From NCBI RefSeq assembly GCF_026163685.1, contig NZ_JAOXSR010000007.1, forward strand, positions 169,424 to 233,423: a DNA stretch of 64,000 nucleotides, read 5' to 3'. Positions 8,990 to 16,542 of the stretch are shown here, one piece after another. Made by a program: the position numbers and the translations under genes. Origin of the DNA: Oerskovia flava (GTDB taxonomy: Bacteria; Actinomycetota; Actinomycetes; Actinomycetales; Cellulomonadaceae). Each line of letters starts with the position of its first letter. Position 1 is the first letter of the stretch. The notes below the pieces were generated by a model. It ran no database searches. It saw only the letters and a list, made by a program, of their open reading frames with translations, and was not told where the DNA came from.

Positions 8990-9663
8990 TCAGGACCCTC
9001 GTCGTCGAGGACGACCCGCAGATCGCCGACGCGCACGCCGAGTTCGTCGCGCGGGTCCCGGGGTTCACGGCCGTCGGTGTGGTGCACCGCGGCAAGGAGG
9101 CCTGGGACTTCGTCGCGCAGCACGAGGTCGACCTCGTCCTGCTCGACTTCTACCTCCCGGACATGACGGGGCTCGACGTCTGCCGTGGTCTGCGGGCGAA
9201 GGGCCATCTCGTCGACATCATCGCGATCACGTCGGCGCGTGACATCCGTGTGGTGCGCTCCGTCGTCGCCTACGGCGTCGTGCAGTACCTGCTCAAGCCG
9301 TTCACGTTCGCCGCGTTCAAGGACAAGCTCGAACGGTACGCGGCGTTCCGTGACCAGCTCGCCGAGCACGGCGCCGAGGCTGCGCAGCAGGACGTCGACC
9401 GCGCGTTCGCGGCCCTGCGCGGGAGCCGAGAGGTCGCGGTGCCGAAGGGGATGAGCGAGGCGACGTTGAACGCCGTCGTCGACGTCCTGCGCGCGTCCGG
9501 TGAGACGGGCCTGTCCGCCGCCGACCTGGGGGACCGGCTCGGCACGGCCCGGGTGACGGCGCGGCGCTACCTCGAGCACCTGGCGCACCACGGGCTCGCC
9601 GACCACTTCCCGCGCTACGGAGGACCCGGCCGCCCCGAGCACATCTATCGCTGGCGGACCTGA
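8986..9663 (+). CDS. CitB/DcuR-type response regulator
   Basis: Partner of the preceding kinase. 225 residues. The receiver domain (1-120) has acidic pocket ED (9-10), phospho-acceptor Asp54 (LVLLDFYLPDMTG), switch residue Thr82/Ser83 and Lys104 (YLLKPF). The C-terminal half (about 140-225) holds a winged-helix-type DNA-binding segment (GLSAADLGDRLGTARVTARRYLEHL) and ends GGPGRPEHIYRW, the layout of CitB/DcuR regulators. Expected to activate carboxylate uptake genes, most simply the DASS gene at 5742. The overlap with the kinase stop codon shows operon structure. Confidence 0.93.
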   Translation: MIRTLVVEDDPQIADAHAEFVARVPGFTAVGVVHRGKEAWDFVAQHEVDLVLLDFYLPDMTGLDVCRGLRAKGHLVDIIAITSARDIRVVRSVVAYGVVQYLLKPFTFAAFKDKLERYAAFRDQLAEHGAEAAQQDVDRAFAALRGSREVAVPKGMSEATLNAVVDVLRASGETGLSAADLGDRLGTARVTARRYLEHLAHHGLADHFPRYGGPGRPEHIYRWRT

Positions 9664-9697
9664 ACGAACGGGCGTGGCGGGATGGACCGACGTCGGG

Positions 9698-10120
9698 TCA
9701 CCCGATGCCGAAGAGGCCGATCACGAGGCACATCACGAGCACGGTGACGAGCTCGTGCGCGATGTTGAGGAGGGTCAGCGCGGCGGGCCGGCCCTCGAAC
9801 GCGTCGTGCGTGACGAAGCGCGCCGCGGTGAAGCCGGCCCACAGGATGACGCCGGTGACGAAGGCGCTGGTCACAAAGGACCCGCCGTAGAAGCTGTGCG
9901 CGATCGCCGCGCACCCTGCGAGGACCCACGCCGTGACGAAGCTGACCACGACGGTGAGGAGGATCGGCCGGACGGCGGACGCGGAGTCTCCGCCGGGTGA
10001 CACGTGCGCCAGTCGCATCCAGAGGGTGCCGAAGACCTTCGGTGTGTACCAGACGGACCCGACGACCAGGGTGGACAACGTCGCGACGACGACGGCCCAG
10101 ATGTTGATGTCGGGCACCAT
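9698..10120 (-). CDS. DUF1761 family membrane protein
   Basis: 140 residues with four hydrophobic segments. The N-terminus MVPDINIWAVVVATLSTLVVGSVWYTPKVFG carries the VGSxWYxPxxFG hallmark of DUF1761, a family of small bacterial membrane proteins with no assigned function. The gene converges on the response regulator (34 bp between stops) and diverges from the acetyltransferase at 10294. Confidence 0.85.
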   Translation of the reverse strand: MVPDINIWAVVVATLSTLVVGSVWYTPKVFGTLWMRLAHVSPGGDSASAVRPILLTVVVSFVTAWVLAGCAAIAHSFYGGSFVTSAFVTGVILWAGFTAARFVTHDAFEGRPAALTLLNIAHELVTVLVMCLVIGLFGIG

Positions 10121-10293
10121 GGTGCGCTCCTCGGATCGGGTCGGACGGCCGCTGCGGCTCGCAGTCTAGTGTCGCGGCCGCCCTGATGTGACCCAGGACA
10201 CACCGCGAGATATGGGGCGTTCGACTTGGGCACCTGACCTAAACGTGGGTACGGTGGTGCCGACCACCCGTCGTCGAGACCCGAGGGGTCACC

Positions 10294-10941
10294 ATGATCG
10301 TCGTCACGCCAGCCGCGCCCGTCCACGTCGAGGAGGCCGCCCGTGTCCTCGCCCGCGCGTTCCGGGAGGACCCGGTGATGTCGACGTTCGTCGGTGGGCG
10401 ACCGGACGACCGGGAGGCGCGCCTGACCCACCTGCTCCGCGTCGTCGTGCGGGCAGGCCTGCGCCACGGCGTGGTCGACCTGGCTCGCGCCGAGGGGGAC
10501 CAGGCCGTGCTCGGCGCCGCGGTGTGGTCGGGGCCGGGGCGCCGTGGCGGCGGGCTGCTCGATAGCCTCCGTGACGCCGGGTCGTACGTGCGGGCGTTCG
10601 GGGTCCGTGGCCTGCGCCGCGCGAGCAGGCTCGAGCACACGCTCCACGCCGCCCGTCCCGGCGAGGCGCACTGGTACCTCGCCGCGATCGGGGTGGGCTC
10701 CGCCGGGCGTGGCCTCGGCGTCGGGTCCGCCCTGCTCGCCTCCCGTCTCGGCACGCTCGACCGGTCCGGGGCGCCCACGCCGGCCTACCTCGAGGCGTCG
10801 ACCGCGCGCAGCGCCGCCTTGTACGAGCGGTTCGGCTTCGTCGTCACCGGTCAGGTCGAGGGCTTCCCGGCCTCTGCTCAGCCCCTCACGATGTGGCGGG
10901 CCGGCGCCCGCGACCGGGACCTGGCGCGGCACGGTCGATGA
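10294..10941 (+). CDS. GNAT family N-acetyltransferase
   Basis: 215 residues. The GNAT core is visible: an N-terminal DNA/substrate strand with AARVLARAFREDPVMSTFV, beta-4 strand HWYLAAIGV, acetyl-CoA loop SAGRGLGVGSALL (R-x-x-G-x-G), and the C-terminal AYLEASTARSAALYERFGFVVTGQ. This arrangement resembles actinobacterial acetyltransferases of small amines, but the substrate is not predictable. A possible promoter (TTGGGC 10226-10231, 18 bp, TACGGT 10250-10255) precedes it. A TetR gene begins 38 bp after the stop and may form an operon with it. Confidence 0.85.
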   Translation: MIVVTPAAPVHVEEAARVLARAFREDPVMSTFVGGRPDDREARLTHLLRVVVRAGLRHGVVDLARAEGDQAVLGAAVWSGPGRRGGGLLDSLRDAGSYVRAFGVRGLRRASRLEHTLHAARPGEAHWYLAAIGVGSAGRGLGVGSALLASRLGTLDRSGAPTPAYLEASTARSAALYERFGFVVTGQVEGFPASAQPLTMWRAGARDRDLARHGR

Positions 10942-10979
10942 GGCACGGCAGGGCTGAGCAGAGCGGAGGCGGGCATCCG

Positions 10980-11585
10980 ATGGCGCGCACGACACGAGAG
11001 CACCGGCCGGCGGCCGAGCGCCGCGAGCAGCTCCTGGACGCCGCCGTCGCGGTCATGCGCGAGGGCGGCATCAGCGCGGCCACCACGCGGGTCGTCGCCG
11101 ATCGCGCCGGACTGCCGCAGGGCGCGTTCCACTACTGCTTCCGGTCCAAGGACGAGCTCTTCGCCGCGCTCCTGGACCGTGAGCTCGACGCGTCGCTCGG
11201 CCACGTGTGGGACGCCGTGGCGGACGCCCAGGACCTCGAGGAGAGCATCGCGGTCGCGCTGCGTGCGCTCCTCGACCACGTCCGGTCCGACCCGGAGTAC
11301 CACCTGCTCACCGCCGAGCTCGTGGACGTCGCGGCGCGTACACCTGCCCTCGCCCACGTCGCGCGCCGGGAGCACACCGCGTACGTCGACCACGTCGAGC
11401 AGCGGCTCCGGCAGTGGCAGGAGGTCAACGGTGACCTCTCGGTCAGCCCGCGGGTCCTGGCCGAGGCGCTCGTCGCCGCCTCCACAGGGATCTCGTCCGC
11501 GTGGCTGAGCTCGCGCGACGACGAGGCGGCGCACGCCTCCGTCGCGCTGTTCTCCTCCGCGCTGGCCCACGCGACCGCCCCGTGA
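10980..11585 (+). CDS. TetR/AcrR family transcriptional regulator
   Basis: 201 residues. The N-terminal helix-turn-helix is typical: RREQLLDAAVAVMREGGISAATTRVVADRAGLPQGAFHYCFRSKDELF, where the YCF/Y-H-F position and KDELF are the standard recognition-helix end. The C-terminal ligand domain is Ala/Leu-rich and not diagnostic. ATG at 10980 has GGAGGC about 9 nt upstream. The ligand is unknown; likely targets are its own gene and the adjacent acetyltransferase. Confidence 0.9.
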   Translation: MARTTREHRPAAERREQLLDAAVAVMREGGISAATTRVVADRAGLPQGAFHYCFRSKDELFAALLDRELDASLGHVWDAVADAQDLEESIAVALRALLDHVRSDPEYHLLTAELVDVAARTPALAHVARREHTAYVDHVEQRLRQWQEVNGDLSVSPRVLAEALVAASTGISSAWLSSRDDEAAHASVALFSSALAHATAP

Positions 11586-11652
11586 CGGCGCGGCGTTGGC
11601 TAGGGTGGCCGGGTAGGCAGCCAGGAGGCGCGCGACGACGGACGGAGCACCC

Positions 11653-11994
11653 ATGAGCACGGGCGACACCCCAGCGGTCCCGGCACCGGTCGAGCGGTTC
11701 GTCGCGGCGATCAACCACGCCGACACCGACGCCTTCGTCGCCTGCTTCACCGAGGACGGCTACGTCGACGACTGGGGTCGGATGCTGAGGGGTCCCGCCG
11801 GTGTGCGGGGCTGGGCCGGGTCCGACGCGATCGGGGCCGGCGCGCAGATGACGATCCTCTCCGCGGAGACCGCCGGGGACACCGTGACGACCCGGTTCGC
11901 CTGGCGCAGCCGCAGGTTCAACGGCGAGTCCACCGGGATCTTCACCCTCGACGGCTCGAAGATCGCTGGCTTCGCGATCCCTCCGCACGGCTGA
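11653..11994 (+). CDS. SnoaL-like / NTF2-fold protein
   Basis: 113 residues. PVERFVAAINHADTDAFVACFTEDGYVDDWGRMLRGPAGVRGW is the classic opening of SnoaL-like polyketide-cyclase-fold proteins, with two helices, an FTEDGxVxDxGR strand and then GxxxIxxW. Members are small isomerases, hydrolases or ligand binders, and no catalytic role can be assigned here. The gene sits 7 bp before the methyltransferase gene, so the two are probably co-transcribed. Confidence 0.8.
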   Translation: MSTGDTPAVPAPVERFVAAINHADTDAFVACFTEDGYVDDWGRMLRGPAGVRGWAGSDAIGAGAQMTILSAETAGDTVTTRFAWRSRRFNGESTGIFTLDGSKIAGFAIPPHG

Positions 11995-12001
11995 CCGCTC
12001 G

Positions 12002-12754
12002 GTGCGGATGAGGCCGTTCGAGGAGCTGGTGGCGGAGGCGGAGTCCGCGGAGATCGGCGGCTGGGGTTTCACGTGGCTGGACGGTCGCGCCACGGAGGAG
12101 CGCCCGCCGTGGGGCTACGCGCGCCTGCTGGCGGACCGGTTGGGTGAGGTGCGGTCCGCGCTCGACATCGACACCGGTGGCGGCGAGGTCGTCGCCGAGG
12201 CGCCCGTCCTCCCGCCCCGCATGGTGGTGACGGAGGGGTGGGCACCGAACGTCCGCCGCGCGCGTGAGCTCCTCGGGCCTCGAGGGGTGCAGGTGGTCGA
12301 GGTGGCCGACGCCCCGCTGCCGTTCGACGACGGGTCGTTCGAGTCGGTCAGCTCTCGTCACCCGGTCCGCCCGGACTGGGCCGAGATCCGCCGTGTGCTG
12401 GAGCCCGGTGGTCGCTACCTCGCGCAGCACGTCGGCCCGGCGTCCGCCTTCGAGCTCATCGAGCTCTTCCTCGGGCCGCTGCCGGAGCAGCGCACCCATC
12501 GCGACCCGGCCCGTGAGATCGCGGACGCGCAGGGCGCCGGTCTGGTCGTCGAGCGGTTCGAGGAGGCCCGCTGCCGGATGCAGTTCTTCGACATCGGCGC
12601 CGTCGTCTGGATCCTGCGCACCTGCGTGTGGTGGGTCCCGGACTTCTCGGCCTCCCGGTACGAGGACACGCTGCGCGCCCTCGATGCCCGCCTCCGGGCA
12701 GGCCACCCGTTCGTGGCGCACTCGACCCGGCACCTCGTCGAGGCGAGGCGGTAG
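12002..12754 (+). CDS. Class I SAM-dependent methyltransferase-like protein
   Basis: 250 residues. SALDIDTGGGEVVAEAPVLPPRMVVTEGW corresponds to motif I plus the acidic residue ending strand beta-2. GVQVVEVADAPLPFDDGSFESVSSRHPV fits motifs II/III, and the post-III region has RVLEPGGRYLAQHVG, a very common class I methyltransferase signature. Acceptor substrate unknown. The start is GTG at 12002, or ATG at 12008. It lies 7 bp after the SnoaL-like gene. A bidirectional hairpin terminator separates it from the converging DUF4190 gene. Confidence 0.85.
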   Translation: MRMRPFEELVAEAESAEIGGWGFTWLDGRATEERPPWGYARLLADRLGEVRSALDIDTGGGEVVAEAPVLPPRMVVTEGWAPNVRRARELLGPRGVQVVEVADAPLPFDDGSFESVSSRHPVRPDWAEIRRVLEPGGRYLAQHVGPASAFELIELFLGPLPEQRTHRDPAREIADAQGAGLVVERFEEARCRMQFFDIGAVVWILRTCVWWVPDFSASRYEDTLRALDARLRAGHPFVAHSTRHLVEARR

Positions 12755-12784
12755 CGCAGGGCGTCCTGCCCCCCGCAGACCACG

Positions 12785-12815
12785 GCGGGCACCGTCGGTG
12801 TCCGACGGTGCCCGC
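12785..12815. terminator. Bidirectional hairpin between converging genes
   Basis: GCGGGCACCGTCGG and its exact complement CCGACGGTGCCCGC face each other across TGT: 14 perfect base pairs between two converging stop codons. There is no real T tract. Confidence 0.75.
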
Positions 12816-12848
12816 TGTCTGACTGCTGCGCGTGATGCTGACCGGAGG

Positions 12849-13325
12849 TCAGCTGCAGGTGTAGGTGATGCCGTTCACGTCGTGCGTGCCCGGGCCGAGC
12901 TCGGCGCACTTCTCGACGAGCTCGGCGGCGCCGATGCCGACGACGATCGCGACGACGACCGTGATGACCAGCACAACGGAGCCGACGATGATGCCGGCGA
13001 GGGCGATGCCGTTGCTGAAGCCGGCCTTCTTGGACTTGCGCAGCGCGACGATGCTGAGGATCAGACCGACGATCGACAGGCAGCCGAGGAAGGACAGGAT
13101 CAGACCGACGATGCCCAGCGTCTTGCCGGGGTTCTCCTGGACGGGGGCGCCGTAGCCCTGCGCGGGCGGCGGCGCCTGGGGTGCACCGTACTGGGGTGCC
13201 TGGGGCGCGCCGTACTGGGGCGCCTGCGGGGCGTCCGAGCCCTGGCCGGCCTGGGGGTTCTGGGGGTTCTGCGGGGTCCCGTACGGGTCCTGCGGGTTCT
13301 GACCGGGCTGGTCGGGGGTCGACAT
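12849..13325 (-). CDS. DUF4190 proline/glutamine-rich membrane protein
   Basis: 158 residues. The first ~68 are low complexity, rich in Pro, Gln, Gly and Tyr, with repeated APQYG units (cytoplasmic or disordered). Two membrane helices (TLGIVGLILSFLGCLSIVGLILSIVAL and ALAGIIVGSVVLVITVVVAIVVG) follow, with a KSKK turn between them. This is the DUF4190 layout, widespread in actinobacteria and without known function. The short C-terminus carries two Cys residues. It is read away from the desaturase gene. Confidence 0.85.
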   Translation of the reverse strand: MSTPDQPGQNPQDPYGTPQNPQNPQAGQGSDAPQAPQYGAPQAPQYGAPQAPPPAQGYGAPVQENPGKTLGIVGLILSFLGCLSIVGLILSIVALRKSKKAGFSNGIALAGIIVGSVVLVITVVVAIVVGIGAAELVEKCAELGPGTHDVNGITYTCS

Positions 13326-13504
13326 GTCGGGCGTGCTCCCTCGGTTCGTGGATCGTGGCGGCCCCTAGTATGCCGTCCCGCGCGTCGCACGCCCATGGGT
13401 ACGCCTCCCCTGGCGCGTCGCGAGCCTCTTCAGGCGCCTCTCCGGTCAGCACGAGGCGCAACAGGGGGGACAACCCGAGAGTTCTCGGATCGAGGCCCCC
13501 GACC

Positions 13505-13526
13505 CTACCTACGCAGGCGTAGGTAG
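13505..13526. promoter_or_regulatory. Perfect inverted repeat upstream of desaturase, candidate operator
   Basis: CTACCTACGC, two bases, then its exact complement GCGTAGGTAG. It lies 87 bp before the desaturase start and touches a possible -10 (AGATACT, 13527-13533), where a repressor would block RNA polymerase. The CTAC...GTAG ends are of the kind bound by TetR-family lipid regulators (inference). Confidence 0.6.
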
Positions 13527-13612
13527 AGATACTGTCGACGTAATTCACCACGTCAGGCCGGATGTGCTGCCCCTCGAGGTTGCCGCGTTCGCGAGACCGA
13601 GAGGCATCACCC

Positions 13613-14701
13613 ATGACACTGGACGCGCTCGCCCCCAGCCGTGAGGACTCTCCGCGCAAGCGACAGACGAGCGACTTCACCGCGCTGACCCGCACTGTCC
13701 AGGAGCTCGGGCTGATGCGGAGGCGCTATGCCCACTACTGGATCAGCTTCGCTGCCCTGACGGTGGCGCTCGTGGGGTGTGGTGTCGCCTTCTGGCTGAT
13801 CGGTGACTCCTGGTGGCAGCTCGTCGTGGCGGCGGTGCTCGGTGTGGTGCTGACGCAGACCGCGTTCCTCGCCCACGACGCCGCGCACCGGCAGATCTTC
13901 AAGTCGGGCGTCTGGAACGACTGGGCGAGCCTCGTCATCACGAACCTCTACACCGGCATGAGCTACGGCTGGTGGCAGCACAAGCACTCGCGCCACCACC
14001 AGAAGCCGAACCAGATCGGTGGCGACCCGGACATCGTCAACGGCGTGCTGGTCTGGGAGACCGACACGATCGAGGAGCCCAAGACCGGAGTCCGCGCCTG
14101 GTTCGCGGCCCGCCAGGGCTACTGGTTCTTCCCGCTGCTGCTCCTCGAGGGCATCAACCTGCACATCTCGGGGATCAAGAACATCTTCGGCCGTGCTCCC
14201 GTCAAGCGCCGCGCCGTCGAGATCACCTTCGTCACGGTGCGCCTGGTCGGCTACCTCGCCGCGGTCTTCTACGTCCTGCCCCCGGGGAAGGCAGCGGCGT
14301 TCCTCGGCATCCAGCTCGGCCTGTTCGGCCTGTTCATGGGCGCGTCGTTCGCCCCGAACCACAAGGGCATGCCGATCGTCCCGCCGGACGTGAAGATCGA
14401 CTTCCTGCGCCGTCAGGTGCTCATGTCCCGCAACATCAGCGGGGGTCGATGGATCGACGTCGCGATGGGTGGGCTGAACTTCCAGGTCGAGCACCACCTG
14501 TTCCCCAGCATGCCGCGGCCCGCGCTGCGCAAGGTCCGGCCGATCGTGCGGGAGTTCTGCGCCGAGCGTGGCATCCCCTACACCGAGACGACGCTCGTCG
14601 GGTCGTACGGCATCGTGATCCGGTACCTCAACAAGGTGGGGCTCGCCGCCCGCGACCCGTTCCAGTGCCCGCTCACCCTCCAGTACCGTTCTGCGCGTTG
14701 A
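13613..14701 (+). CDS. Membrane fatty-acid desaturase
   Basis: Di-iron acyl desaturase that introduces a double bond into acyl chains, adjusting membrane fluidity. 362 residues. The three histidine boxes that bind the iron pair are complete: HDAAH (88-92), HKHSRHH (123-129) and QVEHHLF (His294-295). Hydrophobic segments lie at about residues 43-84 and 163-245. The sequence resembles the actinobacterial DesA3-like acyl-CoA desaturase group, whose reductant is supplied by a separate oxidoreductase; none is adjacent here. ATG at 13613 is used because upstream codons do not look like the family. A perfect palindrome at 13505-13526 suggests repressor control. Confidence 0.93.
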   Translation: MTLDALAPSREDSPRKRQTSDFTALTRTVQELGLMRRRYAHYWISFAALTVALVGCGVAFWLIGDSWWQLVVAAVLGVVLTQTAFLAHDAAHRQIFKSGVWNDWASLVITNLYTGMSYGWWQHKHSRHHQKPNQIGGDPDIVNGVLVWETDTIEEPKTGVRAWFAARQGYWFFPLLLLEGINLHISGIKNIFGRAPVKRRAVEITFVTVRLVGYLAAVFYVLPPGKAAAFLGIQLGLFGLFMGASFAPNHKGMPIVPPDVKIDFLRRQVLMSRNISGGRWIDVAMGGLNFQVEHHLFPSMPRPALRKVRPIVREFCAERGIPYTETTLVGSYGIVIRYLNKVGLAARDPFQCPLTLQYRSAR

Positions 14702-14825
14702 GGTCCGGCACCTGATCGGCGCGATCGGAGGTCCGCTCGCGGCGCGTGGTGGCACTCGTGAAGGTTCCGCGAGGAATGCTCCCGCGGCTCACGGTGCGGG
14801 TGCCGGGTGCGCCATGATGGGACCC

Positions 14826-16397
14826 GTGAAAACACGGAAGGTCCGATTCGCGACGATCGCCGGCTCTGTCGCGCTCGTCGGTTCCCTCCTGGCTGGATGC
14901 GCGTCCGGCGACGCCGTCGAGAGCCCCGGCGAGACCACCTCGGCGGCGACCGGTGCCCAGGCGGCCGAACTGCCGGCACCCATCCTGGTTCTCGGGTCCT
15001 CGGACCCGGCCGAGCTCGCGCTCACGGCGAGCCAGACGTTCTTCGAGCAGGCGCCGGTGGTGGTCGTCGCGGATGCGACGGACCCCGACGCCCAGGCCAC
15101 GGCGGCCGAGGCCGCCGTGGCGCTCACCGCGCCGGTGCTGCTCACCGGGGGCGCGATCTCCGACGACGGGATCGGCAGCGAGCTGGAGCGGCTCGGCGCG
15201 GTCGCCGCGGTGCACGTCGGCGACGCTGCCGCAAGCGTCCCCGTCGCGGTGCGGCACTTCCCGGACGTCCACCTCGCGACGAGCTCGCTGCGCGAGCAGC
15301 CGGCCGGGATCAACGACGACGACCTCCGGACCGTGCTCGGCGCACTCCCTGATCTGCCCGAGCCCGAGGTGCTGCACGAGGTCCTGGTGCTCGTGGACGG
15401 TGCGCCGGGCCAGGGCCCGGCCGTGGCGACGGCGCGGGCGGCCGGCGCCGTCCCCCTGGAGGTCCCGGACGGCGAGCTGTCCGCCTCGTCGGAGGCCGTG
15501 CAGGCCGTGGCGGCCGCGAAGGCGCTCGCCGTGGTGGGTATCGGGGCCGGCTTCGGGTCTGCCGACGACCTGGCCTGGCGTGTCCGCGCCGCAGAGACCG
15601 GCGCGGAGCTGCCGGGTGGCGGCCAGGAGGTCCTGCCCGGCAAGCGGTACGTGACCCTGCACCGGTCGGCCGTGACGCCCTACCTCACCGAGCTCACGGA
15701 GGAGGAGATCACGGGCCGGGTGGAGCTCGCGCGGGAGACCGCGGCACCGTTCGAGGACGTCGAGTCCCCGGACGGCGCGACCATCGTCCCGACTCTTGAG
15801 CTCGCGGTCACGGTCGCCTCCGGCGCGCCCGGGGTGGACGGCAACTACTCGACCGAGCTCGACGTCGAGACGGTGCGCCCGCTCGTCGAGGCCGCCCACG
15901 ACGCCGGGGTGTACGTCCTGCTCGCTCTCCAGCCCGGTGGCTCGACCTTCCTCGAGCAGGTCGAGCAGTACGACGACCTGCTGCGGCTCCCGGCCGTGGG
16001 GCTGGCGCTCGACGTGGAGCACCGTCGCGCGGGGAACGGTTCGGTGCAGTCCGGCACCGTGCCGGTCACGGAGGTCGACGACGTCCTCGAGCACGTCGCG
16101 GGCCTGGTGCGCGAGGCGGACCTCCCGCAGAAGCTCGTCGTCGTCCACCAGTCCTCCGCGGGCTCGGTCCTCGACCGGCAGGACCTCGGTGCCGGCGCGT
16201 CGCAGACGGCCGTCGTGCTGCACTCGGACGTGTACGGCGCGCTGTGGCTCAAGGAGTCGGCGTACGAGGAGCTGCGTGCCGACGCCCCCGACGGTGTCGG
16301 GTGGGGCTGGACGCAGCACCGTGGGACGGGCGTCGCGCCGGGTCCCGAGGAGGCGCTCGTGCTGGAGCCCGCTCCGGACTACATCAGTTTCGAATAG
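14826..16397 (+). CDS. Lipoprotein A: CWB2-like N-domain plus barrel-like C-domain
   Basis: 523 residues and not a named family. Signal peptide with lipobox LLAGC (Cys25), so anchored outside the membrane. Residues ~45-125 and ~185-265 contain repeats with the cell-wall-binding-repeat-2 pattern (LALTASQTFFEQAPVVVV ... APVLLTGG ... ELERLGAVAAVHVG). The C-terminal half (VPTLELAVTVASG, AGVYVLLALQPG, VGLALDVEH, KLVVVHQS, TAVVLHSD, GVGWGWTQH) reads like alternating strands and helices of a TIM-barrel glycoside-hydrolase-type domain. A paralog lies at 18066, with a GH20 gene between. GTG at 14826 is chosen because CATGAT (14813-14818) is 7 nt upstream; ATG 14814 or 14817 are alternatives. Confidence 0.75.
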   Translation: MKTRKVRFATIAGSVALVGSLLAGCASGDAVESPGETTSAATGAQAAELPAPILVLGSSDPAELALTASQTFFEQAPVVVVADATDPDAQATAAEAAVALTAPVLLTGGAISDDGIGSELERLGAVAAVHVGDAAASVPVAVRHFPDVHLATSSLREQPAGINDDDLRTVLGALPDLPEPEVLHEVLVLVDGAPGQGPAVATARAAGAVPLEVPDGELSASSEAVQAVAAAKALAVVGIGAGFGSADDLAWRVRAAETGAELPGGGQEVLPGKRYVTLHRSAVTPYLTELTEEEITGRVELARETAAPFEDVESPDGATIVPTLELAVTVASGAPGVDGNYSTELDVETVRPLVEAAHDAGVYVLLALQPGGSTFLEQVEQYDDLLRLPAVGLALDVEHRRAGNGSVQSGTVPVTEVDDVLEHVAGLVREADLPQKLVVVHQSSAGSVLDRQDLGAGASQTAVVLHSDVYGALWLKESAYEELRADAPDGVGWGWTQHRGTGVAPGPEEALVLEPAPDYISFE

Positions 16398-16450
16398 ACT
16401 CCTCACAAATGGGCTTGTCCCCGTCGCCGCGCGGGGATACCGTGTCTGAC

Positions 16451-16488
16451 GAGCGCTGCCGAATCGATTCGATTCGGCGGAGGCGCTC
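16451..16488. promoter_or_regulatory. Nested palindrome before GH20: operator or terminator hairpin
   Basis: An inner perfect palindrome CGAATCGATTCG (16460-16471) lies inside a stem GAGCGC-t-GCCGAATC / GATTCGGC-ggag-GCGCTC. It sits 55 bp before the hexosaminidase start, either ending lipoprotein A transcription or binding a regulator. No T tract follows. Confidence 0.5.
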
Positions 16489-16542
16489 ACCGTCGTCCTC
16501 CCCCAGTCCGGACGACGGACCGCCCCAGACGACGAGGTTCTG

